From NCBI RefSeq assembly GCF_029893635.1, contig NZ_JARXYR010000002.1, positions 124,001-188,000 of the forward strand: a stretch of DNA of 64,000 nucleotides. Direction: 5' to 3'. Below are positions 25,704-36,575 of the stretch, in pieces (position 1 is the first letter of the stretch; the number at the start of each line of letters is the position of its first letter). The stretch comes from Variovorax sp. TBS-050B. GTDB taxonomy: Bacteria > Pseudomonadota > Gammaproteobacteria > Burkholderiales > Burkholderiaceae_C. A model generated the notes under the pieces. It was not told where the DNA came from and ran no database searches. It saw only the letters and a list, made by a program, of their open reading frames with translations. A program made the position numbers and the translations under genes.

Positions 25704-26888
25704 TCAGCCGCCGTACAGCCAGGGCTGGTCGAGCAGGCGCGCGCCGAGCAGCCGCATCGCGAGGTCGCGTCCGATGCGCACGGCGCCGGTCGCATGAAAG
25801 AGCTGCCCGTTGCGCCGCGCGCGCGCCTGCACGCGCGCGTTGCGCTGCCAGCGCGCCTCGGCGTAGCGCGCGAAGGCGGCCGGCACTTCGGCCGCCGAAC
25901 CCTCGCCCAGTGCCTCGGCCAGCGCCACCGCGTCCTCGATCGCCATGCCGGCACCCTGCGCGAGGTAAGGCACCATCGGATGCGCCGCATCGCCCACCAG
26001 CGCAATGCGCTCGTGCGCCATCCCCGCCGCCGAAGCGAGCGGCGGCCGGTCGCTGAGCGACCAGGCGCGCCAGTCGGGCATGGCCTCGAGCAGCGCCTGC
26101 AGTTCGCGTCCGCCAGGGCCTGCGGCCTGCTGCAGCGCGGCAAGGCTGCTCGCCTGGTCCCAGTCGCGCGCATTGCCGGCCGGCGCGGACTCGGCGATCA
26201 CCACCACGTTGAGCCAGTCGCCGCCGCGCACCGGGTAGGCCACCGCATGCAGCCGCGGCCCGAGCCAGACGTCGATGCGGTCGCGGCGCAGCGCCTGGGG
26301 CAGGCGGGCCTGTGCGGCGATGCCGCGCCATGCCGTGTGGCCCGTGACGCGCGGCGCCTCGGTGGCCGCCGGCCCTTCGAGCCGCTGGCGCGCGACGCTC
26401 CAGAGGCCGTCGGCGCCCACCAGCGCCTCGCCCTCCCAGGCGCGCGAGCCGCTGCTCGAGATGCACACCAGGTCGTCGTCGGCCTCGACCTGCGCGATGC
26501 GCGCATCGGTGACCAGCGCGCCCGCGCCGCCGGCGCGCACGGCGCCGAGCAGCAGCGCATGCAGGTCGGCGCGGTGCACGCAGAGGTAGGGCGCGCCGTA
26601 GCGCCGGCGCATCGCATCGCCCAGCGGCAGGCGCGCGAGCTCGGCGCCGCTGCCGGCGCTGCGCACCACGAGCGCGCCCGGACGCGCGGCGATCGCGTCC
26701 AGGCCTTCGGCCAAGTCCAGTTGCGCCAGGCGGCGCGTGACGTTGGGGCCGAGCTGGATGCCAGCCCCGATCTCGGCGAAGGCGGCGGCCTGCTCGAAGA
26801 CATCGACCCGGTGCCGGCCGCGCGCGAGCGCGAGCGCCGCGGCGAGCCCCCCGATGCCGCCACCGGCGACCAGGATGTGCGCGGGCAT
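25704..26888 (-). CDS. FAD-dependent monooxygenase (salicylate/6-hydroxynicotinate hydroxylase-like)
   Basis: 394 aa group A flavoprotein hydroxylase. The Rossmann motif GGGIGG is at residues 9-14, the DG-type motif in VGADGLWSVAR near 150, and the second FAD motif ALVGDAAHPMVPYLAQGAGMAIEDAVAL near 285. The sequence style resembles 3-hydroxybenzoate 6-, salicylate or 6-hydroxynicotinate 3-monooxygenases; the substrate cannot be fixed. It starts just 5 bases after the stop of the Cys-rich gene of the feo operon and probably shares its message, an unexpected context. Confidence 0.85.
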   Translation of the reverse strand: MPAHILVAGGGIGGLAAALALARGRHRVDVFEQAAAFAEIGAGIQLGPNVTRRLAQLDLAEGLDAIAARPGALVVRSAGSGAELARLPLGDAMRRRYGAPYLCVHRADLHALLLGAVRAGGAGALVTDARIAQVEADDDLVCISSSGSRAWEGEALVGADGLWSVARQRLEGPAATEAPRVTGHTAWRGIAAQARLPQALRRDRIDVWLGPRLHAVAYPVRGGDWLNVVVIAESAPAGNARDWDQASSLAALQQAAGPGGRELQALLEAMPDWRAWSLSDRPPLASAAGMAHERIALVGDAAHPMVPYLAQGAGMAIEDAVALAEALGEGSAAEVPAAFARYAEARWQRNARVQARARRNGQLFHATGAVRIGRDLAMRLLGARLLDQPWLYGG

Positions 26889-26893
26889 CGGCC

Positions 26894-27193
26894 TCAGCGG
26901 CTGGGGTGGTGCGTGGCGGTCAGCGGGTCGGCGCCCGCGCTTTTCTCAGTGCCGGCGCCGGCCGGTGCCTTGGGACCGCAGCTGCCGCAGCTGTCGCAGG
27001 AGCCGCAGCCCGAGGTCTTGGCGAGCGACGCCGCCAGCGCGTCCGCGCGCTCCTGGTCGACCCATCCGGCGCGGTGCGTGCCGGCCGCGAGCTTGCGCGC
27101 GGCGCTGCGGCGCCAGCCTGCGGGCATCCAGCGCCAGACCGCGTAGAACGCGGCGGCCGCGACGATCAATCCGACGATCAGCTGCTGTGTCAT
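26894..27193 (-). CDS. FeoB-associated cysteine-rich membrane protein
   Basis: 99 aa. One membrane helix near the N-terminus (about residues 4-21, QLIVGLIVAAAAFYAVWRW), then a basic cytoplasmic part and the cluster CGSCDSCGSCG with C63, C66, C69 and C72. This fits the small Cys-rich proteins encoded behind feoB (FeoB-associated/DUF6587 type), thought to play a FeoC-like role, perhaps binding iron or an Fe-S cluster. It follows feoB by 29 bases on the same strand. Confidence 0.82.
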   Translation of the reverse strand: MTQQLIVGLIVAAAAFYAVWRWMPAGWRRSAARKLAAGTHRAGWVDQERADALAASLAKTSGCGSCDSCGSCGPKAPAGAGTEKSAGADPLTATHHPSR

Positions 27194-27222
27194 GTCCGTC
27201 CCTTGTTTGCAAGGCGTCGTTT

Positions 27223-29118
27223 TTACCCCGCGCCCAATGCCAGTGCCACCCGGTAGGTGATGAAGCACGCGAGGTAGGCCAGCGCGAACAGGTAGCCCGC
27301 CATGATCCAGACGTACTTCCACGAGCCGGTCTCGCGCTTGACCGCGGCCAGGGTCGAGATGCACTGCGGCGCGAACACGTACCAGACCAGCAGCGACAGC
27401 GCGGTCGCGAGCGACCAGCTGCCCGCGATCAGCGGCTCGAGCTGGCCCGCGACGTCGTCGCCGCTGGCCGAGAGCGCATACACCGTGCCCAGCGCGCCCA
27501 CCGCCACTTCGCGCGCCGCCATGCCCGGCACCAGCGCGATCGAGATCTGCCAGTTGAAGCCGATGGGCGCGAAGATGTGCTCCAGGCCGCGGCCGATCAT
27601 GCCTGCGAGGCTGTACTGGATCGCCGGCCCGGTGGCGCCTTCGGGCGGCGACGGGAAGGTCGAGAGGAACCACAGCAGGATGGTGAGCGTGAGGATGATC
27701 GTGCCCACGCGCTGGATGAAGATCCAGGCCCGCTCGTACAGGCCGAGCAGCAGGTTGCGCAAGTTGGGCCAGCGGTAGGCCGGCAATTCCATCAGCAGCG
27801 GCGAGTGCCGCTTGTTGTCGCGGAAGCGCTTCATCACCCACGCCACCGTCATCGCCGAGACGATGCCGAAGACATAGAGCGCGAACAGCACCACGCCCTG
27901 CAGGTTGAACACGCCCGCCACGCTGCGCTGCGGAATGAAGGCCGCGATCAGCAGCGCATACACCGGCAGGCGCGCCGAGCAGGTCATGAGCGGCGCGATC
28001 ATGATCGTGGTGATGCGGTCGCGCCAGTTGCTGATGGTGCGCGTCGCCATCACGCCGGGAATGGCGCAGGCGAAGCTCGACAGCAGCGGGATGAACGAGC
28101 GGCCCGACAGGCCCACGCTGCCCATCACGCGGTCGAGCAGGAAGGCCGCGCGCGGCAGGTAACCCGAGTCTTCCAGCGCGAGGATGAACAGGAACAGGAT
28201 CAGGATCTGCGGCAGGAACACGATCACGCCGCCCACGCCGGCGATCACGCCGTCGACCAGCAGGCTCTGCAGCATGCCTTCGGGCATGTGGGTCTTCAGC
28301 AGTTCGCCGGCGCCGTCGGTGGCGGCCTTGATGGCGTCCATCGGCACGTTGGCCCAGCTGAACACCGCCTGGAACATCAGGAACATGGTGACGGCGAGCA
28401 CCAGCATGCCCCAGACCGGATGCATCACCACGCGGTCGATGCGGTCGCTGGTGACCAGGCTGCTCGCCGGCTCCTTGACCGCGAGGCCGAGGATGCGGCG
28501 CACCTCGCGCTGGGTGCTCAGCACGTCGTCGAGCCCCGGCGCCTGCCAGGCCTTGGGCGTGGCCGCGGGCACCGGCGCATCGAGCGCATCGAGCAGCCCC
28601 TGCGCGCCGCCCGAATGCACGCCGACGGTCTCGACCACCGGCACGCCGAGCTCGCGCGCGAGCACCGCGGTGTCGATCGCGATGCCCTGCTTGCGGGCCA
28701 TGTCGGTCATGTTGAGCGCCACCACCATCGGCAGGCCGAGGCGCCTGGCCTCGAGCACCAGCCGCAGGTTGAGCCGCAGGTTGGTGGCGTCGGTCACGCA
28801 CACCAGCAGGTCGGGCAGCGCCTCCGCGCTCTTGCCGGTGACGACGTCGCGCGTCACGGCCTCGTCGGCGCTGAGCGCATTGAGGCTGTAGGCACCCGGC
28901 AGGTCGAGCACGAACACGCGCCGGCCCGAAGGCGTGCGCAGCGTCCCCTCCTTGCGTTCCACGGTCACGCCGGCGTAGTTGGCCACCTTCTGGCGGCTGC
29001 CGGTCAGCAGGTTGAAGAGCGCGGTCTTGCCGCAGTTGGGATTGCCCAGCAGCGCGATGCGCCCCGGCTGCGCGGTGGCCGCGAGGCGGCCGGTACCCTG
29101 GATCACCGCTTCACGCAT
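27223..29118 (-). CDS. feoB: Ferrous iron transporter FeoB
   Basis: GTP-dependent Fe(II) importer of the inner membrane. The 631 aa begin with a G-protein domain: G1 GNPNCGKT at 25-32, G3 DLPG at 72-75 and G4 NMTD at 136-139. The rest is the gated membrane part with two inverted Gate repeats and conserved cysteines (e.g. FACAIPGVMATR, FAPQCISTLAAVKRE). The start ATG is preceded by GGGAG at good spacing and overlaps the feoA end by 8 bases; an ATG seven codons upstream is less well placed. Confidence 0.96.
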   Translation of the reverse strand: MREAVIQGTGRLAATAQPGRIALLGNPNCGKTALFNLLTGSRQKVANYAGVTVERKEGTLRTPSGRRVFVLDLPGAYSLNALSADEAVTRDVVTGKSAEALPDLLVCVTDATNLRLNLRLVLEARRLGLPMVVALNMTDMARKQGIAIDTAVLARELGVPVVETVGVHSGGAQGLLDALDAPVPAATPKAWQAPGLDDVLSTQREVRRILGLAVKEPASSLVTSDRIDRVVMHPVWGMLVLAVTMFLMFQAVFSWANVPMDAIKAATDGAGELLKTHMPEGMLQSLLVDGVIAGVGGVIVFLPQILILFLFILALEDSGYLPRAAFLLDRVMGSVGLSGRSFIPLLSSFACAIPGVMATRTISNWRDRITTIMIAPLMTCSARLPVYALLIAAFIPQRSVAGVFNLQGVVLFALYVFGIVSAMTVAWVMKRFRDNKRHSPLLMELPAYRWPNLRNLLLGLYERAWIFIQRVGTIILTLTILLWFLSTFPSPPEGATGPAIQYSLAGMIGRGLEHIFAPIGFNWQISIALVPGMAAREVAVGALGTVYALSASGDDVAGQLEPLIAGSWSLATALSLLVWYVFAPQCISTLAAVKRETGSWKYVWIMAGYLFALAYLACFITYRVALALGAG

Positions 29119-29419
29119 GGCCGGCTCCCTGGGGCGCATCGGGCTCGACGCGGATCAGCGCGGCCTCATGGCGGCGCAGCGCGAAGGTGGTGTGGCCGAG
29201 GCGCACCGCAAGCGGCTCGCGGCCCGCGAAGCCGGTCGCGACGATGCGCACGGCCTCGCCGGGCACGAAGCCGATCTCGGTCAGGCGCAGCGCGAGCTCG
29301 CGGTCGTCCGCGCCTTCGGGCCGGGCCACGTCGAGCACGGTGGCCCATTGGTTGTCGGGAAGCTGGTCGAGCCGCAGGCCCGAAGGCGCCGGCGCGGCGC
29401 CGATGTCGTTGGTTTGCAC
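29111..29419 (-). CDS. feoA: Ferrous iron transport protein FeoA
   Basis: 102 aa with an SH3-like FeoA domain: LRLDQLPDNQWATVLDVA, then ELALRLTEIGFVPGEAVRIVA and VRLGHTTFALRRHEAALIRVE. It is a small cytoplasmic partner that modulates FeoB GTPase or transport. First gene of the feo operon; the stop overlaps the feoB start by eight bases. A possible Fur-type operator lies 50 bases upstream of the start codon. Confidence 0.93.
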   Translation of the reverse strand: MQTNDIGAAPAPSGLRLDQLPDNQWATVLDVARPEGADDRELALRLTEIGFVPGEAVRIVATGFAGREPLAVRLGHTTFALRRHEAALIRVEPDAPQGAGHA

Positions 29420-29469
29420 GGTCAGAAACTGCGCCGGAGTGCCCGTCGCGCCATGAGCAAAACCCAGAT

Positions 29470-29488
29470 GCTATCAATTCTCAATTGC
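29470..29488 (-). promoter_or_regulatory. Possible Fur box upstream of feoA
   Basis: On the minus strand GCAATTGAGAATTGATAGC matches the 19-base Fur consensus GATAATGATAATCATTATC at 11 positions by my count. It stands about 50 bases before feoA, where iron control is expected. The A/T-rich GCTATCAATT core is, however, also a frequent intergenic motif in Comamonadaceae, so the match may be chance. Confidence 0.35.
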
Positions 29489-29553
29489 AGTCGCAGAAAA
29501 AGTCCTTTGCCGGCCGTGCGGATTAGCGCGGCCAAGCCGGGCCGCAGGCCGCC

Positions 29554-30000
29554 TCAGACCGCCAGTTCGACGATGCGCGCCGTCGCAGAGGCGCCGTCCA
29601 CGGCCAGTTCCGCCACCGTGACCGGCAGCTTGAAGCGCCGCGGCCCGGCGCTGCCGGGGTTCACGTAGAGGATGCCGCCGCGCTCCTCGACCTTGGGCCG
29701 GTGGGAATGGCCCGAGACCACCACGCGCACGCCGGCCGCGGCCAGGCCGGGCGCCAGCTGCGACAGGTCGTGGATCACGTGGATGCGCACCGCGCCGAGG
29801 TCGAGCGACGCGGTCTCCGGAATGCCGTCGGCCCAGGCATCGCGGTCGTTGTTGCCGCGCACCACGGTGAGCGGCGCGATCGCGCGCAGCGCATCGAGGA
29901 TGCCCGCATGGCCGATGTCGCCGCCGTGCACGATGTGCGCACAGCCTTCGAGTGCCGCCACGGCCTGCGGGCGCAGCAGGCCGTGGGTGTCGGAGATCAA
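29554..30000 (-). CDS. Metallophosphoesterase (YfcE/MJ0936 family), start region likely frameshifted
   Basis: 148 aa as read, with motifs SDTHG (D4, H6), GGD (26-28), GNND (49-52) and GHSHR, the set of a two-metal calcineurin-like phosphodiesterase. As read it begins at TTG with MISDTHG and lacks the first half of the first strand. Upstream, in another frame, TTG-ATC-CGC-GTC-GGC gives MIRVG; dropping one of the two A at 29999-30000 joins this to LISDTHG, yielding the canonical MIRVGLISDTHG and a 153 aa protein starting at 30016, overlapping the acnA stop. I think an extra base is present. Confidence 0.85.
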   Translation of the reverse strand: MISDTHGLLRPQAVAALEGCAHIVHGGDIGHAGILDALRAIAPLTVVRGNNDRDAWADGIPETASLDLGAVRIHVIHDLSQLAPGLAAAGVRVVVSGHSHRPKVEERGGILYVNPGSAGPRRFKLPVTVAELAVDGASATARIVELAV

Positions 30001-30012
30001 GGCCGACGCGGA

Positions 30013-32763
<2,751 letters not shown>

Positions 32764-32783
32764 GGAGGGACTCCTGTTCATTC

Positions 32784-32805
32784 GAGGTGTTCGTGGAAGC
32801 ACCTC
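32784..32805 (-). other. Hairpin in the acnA leader
   Basis: GAGGTG and CACCTC pair perfectly around a ten-base loop. The 3' arm ends 20 bases before the acnA start codon, immediately upstream of its AGGAG ribosome site. It could influence translation or mRNA stability; no known element is recognised. Confidence 0.4.
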
Positions 32806-32836
32806 AAAGATAGCAGGGAACGATGACCATGGTCCC

Positions 32837-32862
32837 TGCCGAGGGTCTTTTTCCCTCAGGCA
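32837..32862. other. Stem-loop spanning the stop codon of the small membrane-protein gene
   Basis: TGCC-GAGGG pairs with CCCTC-GGCA (one bulged A) around TCTTTTT. It straddles the stop codon of the membrane protein on the minus strand, with an A-rich loop and no T run behind, so it is not a classic terminator but may protect or end that transcript. Confidence 0.4.
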
Positions 32863-33269
32863 ACCGCCATGCCCGCATGGCCGCGCGTGCGGCGCAGTCC
32901 GGTCCACTGCAGCTCCGCGAGCACCACCACGCACAGCGCCTGCGCCAGCACCCAGGCGACGCCGATCGCGCTGACCGCGAACATGCCGCTCGCGAGCAGC
33001 GCGACGCAGGCCATGGCCCAGCCGAAGTTGCCGACCACCACGAGCCCGATCAGCGTGCGCGGCGGGCTGCTGCGCGTGGCCATCCAGGCCGCGGCGGCGG
33101 CATAGGCGAGCAGGAATGCGCCGGTGCCCATGAGCAGCGGCGCGGGCAGGCCGGTGAGCCGCGCGAGCGCATCGGTCAGCCCCACCTGCAGCGCGCCGGT
33201 CGCGGCGCAGGAAGCGGCATCGGCCCACATCACGCGGGGCAGGAAACGGGGGGATGCAAAGACGGACAT
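32856..33269 (-). CDS. Small integral membrane protein, unknown function
   Basis: 137 aa with about four hydrophobic helices (roughly 20-40, 45-67, 75-97 and 101-121), loops with basic residues and a short polar C-terminus. No family name comes to mind with confidence. A near-perfect AAGGAGA ribosome site precedes the ATG of MSVFASPRF. It is divergent from the XRE-type regulator (130 bases), which is a common arrangement for a regulator and its target. Confidence 0.75.
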   Translation of the reverse strand: MSVFASPRFLPRVMWADAASCAATGALQVGLTDALARLTGLPAPLLMGTGAFLLAYAAAAAWMATRSSPPRTLIGLVVVGNFGWAMACVALLASGMFAVSAIGVAWVLAQALCVVVLAELQWTGLRRTRGHAGMAVA

Positions 33270-33399
33270 GTGACTCTCCTTCGGTGGATGCGGCAGGCCC
33301 TTCCCGCCGCGTTGGAGCCGATCATTCCGCGCCGCCTGCGCGGGGTCGATAACCTCGCAGGTCATGGCGCGCCGGTGCCGCCGCGCCAGAATGCGCGCC

Positions 33400-34248
33400 A
33401 TGAACACGCCCCGCTCCCATCCCTCCCCCCACGGCGCCCAGCCGGGCGCGCGCGACCCCTTCGGCGCGCATCTGCGGCACTGGCGCACCCGCCGCCGGCT
33501 CAGCCAGCTCGATCTCGCGCAGGAGGCCGAGGTCTCGACCCGGCACCTGAGCTACGTCGAGACCGGCCGCGCGGCGCCGAGCCGCGAGATGGTGCTGCGC
33601 CTGGCCGAGCGGCTGGAGGTGCCGCTGCGCGAGCGCAATGCGCTGCTGGTGGCGGCGGGCTTCGCGCCGATGTACCGGCAGCGTTCGCTCGACGATCCCG
33701 CGCTCGCCTCGGCGCGCCGCGCGGTGGAACTGGTGCTCAAGGGCCACGAGCCCTTTCCGGCGCTCGCGGTCGACCGGCACTGGAACCTCGTGGCGCACAA
33801 CGCGCTGGTGCCGATGCTCATGGCCGGCGCGGCGCCGGCGCTCGTGCAGGCGCCGATCAACGTGCTGCGGCTCAGCCTGCATCCCGACGGCCTCGCCTCG
33901 CGCATCGCCAACCTCGCGCAGTGGCGGACCCATCTGCTCGAACGGCTGCAGCAGCAGATCGCCGCGACCGGCGATGCGGTGCTGCAGGCGCTGCACGACG
34001 AGCTCGAGGCCTACCCGATGCCCCGCGTGAGCCACGACGCGCCCGCGGCGGACACGGAGCTGTCGGGCGTGGTGGTGCCCTTTCAGCTGGTCACGCCGAA
34101 CGGCGTGCTGAGCTTCATCAGCACCACCACCATCTTCGGCACGCCGGTCGACGTCACTTTGCAGGAACTGGCGGTGGAGTCGTTCTTTCCGGCCGATGCG
34201 CAGACGGCGGCGGCGCTGTCTGCACTGGCGGCGCCAGCGGCGGGCTGA
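33400..34248 (+). CDS. XRE-family regulator with MmyB-like ligand domain
   Basis: 282 aa. The N-terminal helix-turn-helix (about residues 22-80: LRHWRTRRRLSQLDLAQEAEVSTRHLSYVETGR) is followed by a PAS-like MmyB ligand-binding domain (ALAVDRHWNLVAHNALVPML, later SVFISTTTIFGTPVDVTLQELAVESFFP-like). Members respond to small molecules such as fatty acids. Start chosen at MNTPRSHP; ATGs at 33364 and 33391 are in frame too. It is divergent from the small membrane-protein gene, its probable target, and its 3' end overlaps fadE in antisense by 95 bases. Confidence 0.88.
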   Translation: MNTPRSHPSPHGAQPGARDPFGAHLRHWRTRRRLSQLDLAQEAEVSTRHLSYVETGRAAPSREMVLRLAERLEVPLRERNALLVAAGFAPMYRQRSLDDPALASARRAVELVLKGHEPFPALAVDRHWNLVAHNALVPMLMAGAAPALVQAPINVLRLSLHPDGLASRIANLAQWRTHLLERLQQQIAATGDAVLQALHDELEAYPMPRVSHDAPAADTELSGVVVPFQLVTPNGVLSFISTTTIFGTPVDVTLQELAVESFFPADAQTAAALSALAAPAAG

Positions 34249-36418
34249 AGTCCGGCCGTTCGCGGCGCAGGTCCGCCGGCCCCTCGAAGTCGTCGACCTG
34301 GATCACCTTGTCGGCGGCCCGGAGGTAGGCGAGCGCGAGCGCCGGGTCGGGCGCGCTGGAGGCCGCCTGCTCGAAGGAGCGCGTGCGGCGCAGGTTCCTG
34401 TTGAGCACGGCCGTGGCTTCGCCGAGCTGGGCCGCGAGCTCCATCGCATGCATCAGGTCGCGCAGGCCGCCGGGGCCCGGCAGGCTCAGGTCGGGGGCCA
34501 GCCGTTCGACGATGCGCGGATCGCTGCGCAGCCGTTCGGCCAGCGCCATCAGCTGCACGTCGCGCAGCGGCGCCAGGTGCGCGGTGCGGCGCAGCACCAG
34601 CGCGCCGATCAGGCGGCGCCCAGCCGTCGGCAGGTTGGCATACAGGTCGCGCAGGATGCGGCCCGCCTGGTCGATCTGCAGCCGGATCGCGGCCTGCGCG
34701 AACGGCAGCAGCGCGGGCGCATCGTCCACGCGGTAGCGCCAGAGGCAGGCGCTCGCGAGGTAGAGATGCGCGAGCACGTCGCCGAGCCTCGCCGAGAGCA
34801 GCTCCATGCGCTTGAGCCTGCCGCCGAGCAGGCCCATCGCAAGGTCGGCGGTGAGCGCGTACTTGGCGCTCATGCGCGCGATCAGCCGTGCCTCGTGCGC
34901 GAGCGCCTCGGGCGGCTCGCCGCGCACCGGCGCACCGAACAGGCTGTGCCAGAGGTTCGCCGCCACATGCCTGCCATGCGCGATGAGCGCGCGGCCCAAT
35001 GCGGTTTCGTCGCGCGCCTGGACGGCGGCCATTTCTTCGAGCACGTGCGGGTGGCAGCGCACCGCCCCCTGGCCGAATACGATCAGCGCGCGCGTGAGGA
35101 TGTTGGCGCCCTCCACCGTGATCGCGATCGGCGCCTGCCGGTACGCCACGCCGAGCAGGTTCGACGGGCCCGCGATGATGCCCTTGCCGCCGAGGATGTC
35201 CATGCCGTGGTTGACGGCGCGGCGGCCCGCCTCGGTGAGCTGCACCTTGAGGATCGCGCTCGCCACGCTGGGCCGCTCGCCGTTGTCGAGCGCGGCCGCC
35301 GTGAAGCGGCGCGCCGCATCGCTCGCATAGAGCTCGGCCGCCATCTGTGCGACCAGCCCCGCGACCGCATGGAACTTGCCGACCGGCAAGCCGAACTGCT
35401 CGCGGATCTGGCCGTAGGCGTTGCTCACGTAGAGCGCGGTCTGCTGCATCGCCGAGCCGAGCGCGGGCAGCGAGATCGCGCGGCCCGCGGCCAGGCATTC
35501 CATCAGCATGCGCCAGCCCTGCCCCACCTGCGGCTCGCCGCCGATGATCCAGTCCATCGGCACGAACACCTGCCGGCCGTGGATCGGGCCGTTCATGAAG
35601 GCGCTGTCCATGGGATGGTGGCGCCGGCCGATCTCCATGCCCTCGTGCGGCACCGGGATCAGCGCGCAGGTGACGCCGAGTTCGCGCTCGCCCTCGGGCC
35701 GGCTTTCGTCGACCGCATGGAAGGCCAGGCCCACGACCGTGGCCACCGGCGCGAGCGTGATGTAGCGCTTGTCGAAATCGACCAGGAAGCCGCGCGTGGG
35801 CTTGCCGCCGAAGTCGCGCGTGACCAGCACCCCGCGGTCGGGGATCGCGGCCGCGTCGGAGCCCGCATAGGGCGAGGTCAGGCCGAAGCACGGCAGCTCG
35901 CGGCCGTCGGCGAGGCGCGGGAGGTAGTGCGCCTTCTGCGCGTCCGTGCCGTAGCGCAGCAGCAGCTCGGCCGGGCCGAGTGAGTTGGGCACCATCACCG
36001 TGACGGCCGTGGCGACGTTGACGGTGGCGATGCGCGCCACCACGGTCGCATGCGCGAAGTGGCCGAAGCCGAGGCCGCCGAATTCCTCGGGAATGATCAT
36101 CCCGAAGAACCGCTTCTGGCGCAGGTAGCGCCACACCTCGGGCGGCAGGTCCTTGGCCTGGTCGATGGCATGGTCGTCGAGCATGCGGCAGAGCTCGCGC
36201 ACCTCGGTGTCGAGAAAGGCCTGCTCGCGTGCGGTGAGGCGGTTCGGGCCCGTCGCGGCGAGCTGATCGAAATCGGGCCGCCCCGCGAAGAGCTGGCCCT
36301 CGAAACCCACGGTGCCGGCTTCGAGCGCGGCGCGCTCGGTGTCGCCGAGCGGCGGCAGGGCCTTGGCGAAGGGCTTCATGGCCCAACGGCCGACCAGGGA
36401 GGCCAGAGGCATGCTCAT
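34154..36418 (-). CDS. fadE: FadE-type acyl-CoA dehydrogenase
   Basis: 754 aa, the long form with the extra C-terminal domain (DUF1974) that distinguishes FadE from ordinary 380-aa acyl-CoA dehydrogenases. It introduces the trans-2 double bond in fatty acyl-CoA, the first step of beta-oxidation. Motifs: FFGMIIPEEFGGLGF near 104, CFGLTSPYAGSDAA near 175, and the central MDILGGKGIIAGPSNLLGVAYR region. The last 30 residues are proline-rich (APPVQTAPPPSAHRPERTTPP) and read antisense through the end of the XRE gene, which is unusual and may be dispensable. Monocistronic; the gene for a GT-A-like protein is divergent. Confidence 0.93.
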   Translation of the reverse strand: MSMPLASLVGRWAMKPFAKALPPLGDTERAALEAGTVGFEGQLFAGRPDFDQLAATGPNRLTAREQAFLDTEVRELCRMLDDHAIDQAKDLPPEVWRYLRQKRFFGMIIPEEFGGLGFGHFAHATVVARIATVNVATAVTVMVPNSLGPAELLLRYGTDAQKAHYLPRLADGRELPCFGLTSPYAGSDAAAIPDRGVLVTRDFGGKPTRGFLVDFDKRYITLAPVATVVGLAFHAVDESRPEGERELGVTCALIPVPHEGMEIGRRHHPMDSAFMNGPIHGRQVFVPMDWIIGGEPQVGQGWRMLMECLAAGRAISLPALGSAMQQTALYVSNAYGQIREQFGLPVGKFHAVAGLVAQMAAELYASDAARRFTAAALDNGERPSVASAILKVQLTEAGRRAVNHGMDILGGKGIIAGPSNLLGVAYRQAPIAITVEGANILTRALIVFGQGAVRCHPHVLEEMAAVQARDETALGRALIAHGRHVAANLWHSLFGAPVRGEPPEALAHEARLIARMSAKYALTADLAMGLLGGRLKRMELLSARLGDVLAHLYLASACLWRYRVDDAPALLPFAQAAIRLQIDQAGRILRDLYANLPTAGRRLIGALVLRRTAHLAPLRDVQLMALAERLRSDPRIVERLAPDLSLPGPGGLRDLMHAMELAAQLGEATAVLNRNLRRTRSFEQAASSAPDPALALAYLRAADKVIQVDDFEGPADLRRERPDFSPPLAPPVQTAPPPSAHRPERTTPPPVPAK

Positions 36419-36575
36419 CTCCTTTTTTTCGGGTCCGCGACGCTTCGATTGTTGGGCGCCCGCCGCGGCGCGCCGGCCGGCGGAGGGCGCCCGCGCGTGT
36501 CGGAGACCGGCGCGGCGGCGCCTGCCGGCTCTCTAGAATGGCCCCCGGCCACTCGCGGCCAGGGAGCCCCGCCAC

